A stretch of 37,578 nt of DNA from Alphaproteobacteria bacterium (lineage in GTDB: Bacteria; Pseudomonadota; Alphaproteobacteria; Puniceispirillales; Puniceispirillaceae), in NCBI GenBank assembly GCA_011522945.1, contig WTHY01000185.1:1-37578 (forward strand), in the 5' to 3' direction. Both the position numbers and the translations under genes were made by a program. Below are positions 35,267 to 37,578 of the stretch, one piece after another. The stretch's first letter is position 1, and each line of letters opens with the position of its first letter. A model generated the notes under the pieces. It was not told where the DNA came from. It made no database searches and saw only the letters and a list, made by a program, of their open reading frames with translations.

Positions 35267-35818
35267 ATGACGGCTGATGATGATTCAGACTTGTGGCAGA
35301 AAATGGCGAATACGGTGAAACGCAAACCGTCTAGCCGTGCGCACCCCCAAGATGCTGATATTGCGCCGCGACCTTCTAAACAGACGCAAACAAAAGCTGC
35401 CTCAACAAAAAGGCAGATAGCTGTGCCAAGCCAAGCGAAACCAAAATCAACCATTCAACCTGCAGATTTACGCCTCGGCCAACGTGCTGGTATTGACAGG
35501 TCTTCTACCAAGCGCCTTACACAAGGTCGCTATGAAATTGATGATACGCTAGATCTTCACGGCATGACGCAGGCAGCTGCTCATGCAAAATTGCGGCAAT
35601 TCATTGTACGGGCTGCCAATCGAGGTGATCGCACAGTCCTCGTTATTACCGGAAAAGGTGCAGCTGGTCAGGGTGTTTTACGTCAACAAGTTCCACTATG
35701 GCTGAAGGATCAGGATTTATCGCCTTATGTGATCGCACTCGCACAAGCCTCTGGTAAAGATGGCGGCGGCGGCGCTCTATATATTCGCTTGCGGCGTAAT
35801 AGAGAGCAGACAATATGA
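35267..35818 (+). CDS. Smr-domain protein
   Basis: 183 residues. The N-terminal 85 residues are basic, proline- and lysine-rich, and probably disordered. The C-terminal Smr domain has TLDLHGMTQAAAHAKL (DLHG motif) and VLVITGKGAAGQGVLRQ (TGKG motif), then ALAQASGKDGGGGALYIRLRR. Smr domains act as DNA or RNA nicking endonucleases; the target here is unknown. The stop overlaps the next gene by four bases (ATGA), so they are co-translated. In several relatives an mltA-type gene lies between the Tim44 and Smr genes; it is absent here. Confidence 0.92.
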   Translation: MTADDDSDLWQKMANTVKRKPSSRAHPQDADIAPRPSKQTQTKAASTKRQIAVPSQAKPKSTIQPADLRLGQRAGIDRSSTKRLTQGRYEIDDTLDLHGMTQAAAHAKLRQFIVRAANRGDRTVLVITGKGAAGQGVLRQQVPLWLKDQDLSPYVIALAQASGKDGGGGALYIRLRRNREQTI

Positions 35819-36174
35819 CGCCATTTGGAAAAAAAATGCGGTCTTTGCGTGCGGACCGTGGCCTTACCTTAAAAGACCAGGCACAAATATTGAGAGTATC
35901 AGAGGCCTATTTATCTGCATTGGAGCATGGTAAACGCGGACGGATTGCGCCCGCCACAGTTGATCAGATTTGTGTTTGGTTGGGGTTGATTTGGGATGAT
36001 GCAGAGGAATTAAAACAGCTAGCCCAGCTATCTCACCCCAAACCATCTATCGATACACGTAATCTAAGTGCTGATGCGACAGAAGCGGCGAATTTGCTTG
36101 CCCAAAATATCGATAGGCTCTCAGATGATGATTGTAAATTGCTCCGGAACTGGTTGCGGGAACATTTGCGCTAA
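35815..36174 (+). CDS. XRE-family helix-turn-helix regulator
   Basis: 119 residues. The helix-turn-helix covers about residues 4-60: MRSLRADRGLTLKDQAQILRVSEAYLSALEHGKRGR is a classic XRE recognition region. The C-terminal half contains a helical segment ending DDDCKLLRNWLREHLR. It is translationally coupled to the Smr gene through an ATGA overlap, an arrangement I recall as conserved in Alphaproteobacteria. Target genes are unknown; it lies 185 bases upstream of hisB. Confidence 0.88.
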   Translation: MTPFGKKMRSLRADRGLTLKDQAQILRVSEAYLSALEHGKRGRIAPATVDQICVWLGLIWDDAEELKQLAQLSHPKPSIDTRNLSADATEAANLLAQNIDRLSDDDCKLLRNWLREHLR

Positions 36175-36359
36175 ACTAGCACCTCAATATGCATTCATAA
36201 GTAAAATAGACACAAAATTTGGCATCTTTTAAGACGAGAGACAGTATAGAATTTACGCTCTGATACTGGTCAAACTCGCGAAAAGCTGGTAATTCGAGAC
36301 AGGACTTGTCAAACTATGTGGTTTTTCATCACATCTGGCTGAAACAAAGGCAAATTATT

Positions 36360-36962
36360 ATGACTAGAACCGCCAGCGTTGAACGCAAAACAAATGAAAC
36401 AGAGATTTCTGTAACCCTGACCATTGATGGTACAGGCAAGCGGGATATTCAAACTGGAATTGGATTTCTGGATCACATGTTAGAGCAATTAGCCCGTCAC
36501 TCATTGATGGATATTACGCTTGTGGCGAAGGGTGATTTGCATATTGATGATCACCACACAACAGAAGATACAGGTTGGGCCATTGGCCAAGCTCTGAAAG
36601 AGGCACTTGGCGATCGTAAAGGCATTATGCGTTATGGTGCCTGTAGCCTGCCTATGGATGAGACTTTGTCACATGTTGCTGTTGATGTCTCTGGCAGACC
36701 ATTTCTGGTATGGCGTGCAGAGATGACAACACCGAAGCTAGGTACAATGGAAACAGAGCTGTTCCGCGAATGGTTCCAGGCTTTTGCCATGGGGGCAGGT
36801 ATAACCCTTCATGTAGAAAATCTTTATGGTGCGAATTGTCACCATATTATTGAGAGCATATTCAAAGCAACAGCACGTGCGCTGAGAGCTGCCACGGAGA
36901 TTGATCCACGTGCGGCAGATCAGATTCCGTCAACAAAAGGGACTCTTGGTGGTTCGCTATAA
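36360..36962 (+). CDS. hisB: Imidazoleglycerol-phosphate dehydratase
   Basis: 200 residues from an ATG with AAAGG upstream; an in-frame TTG 18 codons earlier adds a tail not expected in the family. The enzyme dehydrates imidazoleglycerol phosphate, the sixth step of histidine synthesis, using manganese. Metal-binding motifs are [17 protein letters not shown] and [32 protein letters not shown] and the C-terminal STKGTL are also conserved. This is the monofunctional form, without the phosphatase domain. hisH follows 74 bases later. Confidence 0.97.
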   Translation: MTRTASVERKTNETEISVTLTIDGTGKRDIQTGIGFLDHMLEQLARHSLMDITLVAKGDLHIDDHHTTEDTGWAIGQALKEALGDRKGIMRYGACSLPMDETLSHVAVDVSGRPFLVWRAEMTTPKLGTMETELFREWFQAFAMGAGITLHVENLYGANCHHIIESIFKATARALRAATEIDPRAADQIPSTKGTLGGSL

Positions 36963-37036
36963 ATAGAGATCCAGTTCATTGGTGGCTCTAGGCAACGACC
37001 TTTAGGACTGAATTTGTCAGCAGAAAAAGGCAATTC

Positions 37037-37578
37037 ATGAAACTTGCAATTCTGGATTATGGATCAGGCAATTTGCGGTCTGTCGAGCAGGCTGTGCGAC
37101 GTGCCGCATATGATGTGTCTGCTGAAACAAATCAGCCTGAAATCTCTGTTTCTGTAACAAATCTTGCAGAGGATGCCTCTAAGTCTGATTTTATCATTTT
37201 GCCAGGCGTTGGTCATTTCGCAGATTGCTGGTCCAGCCTGCGGGCGACAGATGGCATGCTGGAGTTGCTGGACCAACAAATTCTAAAAGGCGGCAAGCCA
37301 TTTCTAGGCATATGTGTTGGTATGCAGCTTATGGCTAATCGTGGCTTTGAAGGTGTTGAGACTAAGGGCCTTGGCTGGATTGATGGTGATGTAATCTCTC
37401 TAAAAGGCGGTGTAGATGACACGGGTAGTGTTTTGAAAATACCGCATATGGGATGGAATAGAGTACAATTCCAACAAGCAGATCATGCGCTATGTGCCGG
37501 GTTGCAGGATGGTGATCAGCTGTATTTTCTGCATAGCTATTATATGCGTTTGCACAAGAGTGCAACAGGTCTTGATAG
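37037..37578 (+). CDS. hisH: Imidazole glycerol phosphate synthase subunit HisH, C-terminally truncated by the window
   Basis: The first 180 codons are present and run off the end of the window without a stop. HisH is the glutaminase subunit that supplies ammonia to HisF in histidine synthesis. The protein begins MKLAILDYGSGNLRSVEQAV; the oxyanion region is ILPGVGHFADC and the nucleophile elbow GICVGMQLM has catalytic cysteine C93. The YFLHSYY segment before the end carries the histidine region. AAAAAGG lies a few bases before the ATG. hisA and hisF would be expected next, outside the window. Confidence 0.96.
   Translation, partial: MKLAILDYGSGNLRSVEQAVRRAAYDVSAETNQPEISVSVTNLAEDASKSDFIILPGVGHFADCWSSLRATDGMLELLDQQILKGGKPFLGICVGMQLMANRGFEGVETKGLGWIDGDVISLKGGVDDTGSVLKIPHMGWNRVQFQQADHALCAGLQDGDQLYFLHSYYMRLHKSATGLD

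Overview
This window looks like a replication-origin-proximal, core-genome segment of an alphaproteobacterial chromosome. The indicators are a CcrM-type GANTC methyltransferase next to rnhB, the cluster leuS-lptE-holA / parB-parA-rsmG-mnmG-mnmE / rho-hemJ-hemE, and the divergent cluster ppsR-maf-coaE-dnaQ with secB, a Tim44-like gene, smr and hisB-hisH. By eye the base composition is somewhat AT-rich. Protein flavour and gene order suggest a free-living marine lineage (SAR116-like would fit), but I cannot fix the taxon from sequence alone.

Left part (1-9920). On the minus strand, reading leftwards, are a family 4-like uracil-DNA glycosylase, a soluble lytic transglycosylase, moaB, rnhB and, after a 436-bp gap, the N-terminal part of ccrM. 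A 650-bp non-coding gap then carries a decayed 12-bp phased repeat array. On the plus strand follow etfQO, a TPR lipoprotein, ispE and tRNA-Gln(UUG).

Middle (9921-19321). This holds an orphan OmpR-type response regulator (minus), ribA (plus) whose 3' end is present as three degenerate tandem copies, a YggS-type PLP protein (minus), and a strongly biased, probably highly expressed porin with palindromes upstream and a textbook terminator downstream. After that come a DUF3576 lipoprotein, leuS, lptE and holA.

Origin part (19322-33233). The leftward genes parB, parA, rsmG, mnmG, mnmE, rho, hemJ and hemE meet the rightward genes ppsR, maf, coaE and dnaQ at a 494-bp AT-rich intergenic region (29924-30417). 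This is the same hemE/DUF299 junction that holds the Caulobacter and Rickettsia origins. It contains one perfect DnaA box, two inverted TTATCCCCA boxes, several one-mismatch boxes, an AT-only stretch and a CtrA-like site. Three near-consensus parS sites lie inside rsmG, mnmG and mnmE, 4-8 kb away and next to parAB. The segment therefore combines origin, partition genes, partition sites and the cell-cycle methylase gene.

Right end (33262-37578). secB and an fxsA-like gene are on the minus strand. A Tim44-like protein, an Smr-domain protein, a small HTH regulator, hisB and a truncated hisH are on the plus strand. I saw no transposase, prophage or CRISPR array. The unusual content lies in the non-coding DNA: the origin, parS sites, the 12-bp array, the ribA-tail triplication and the porin palindromes.
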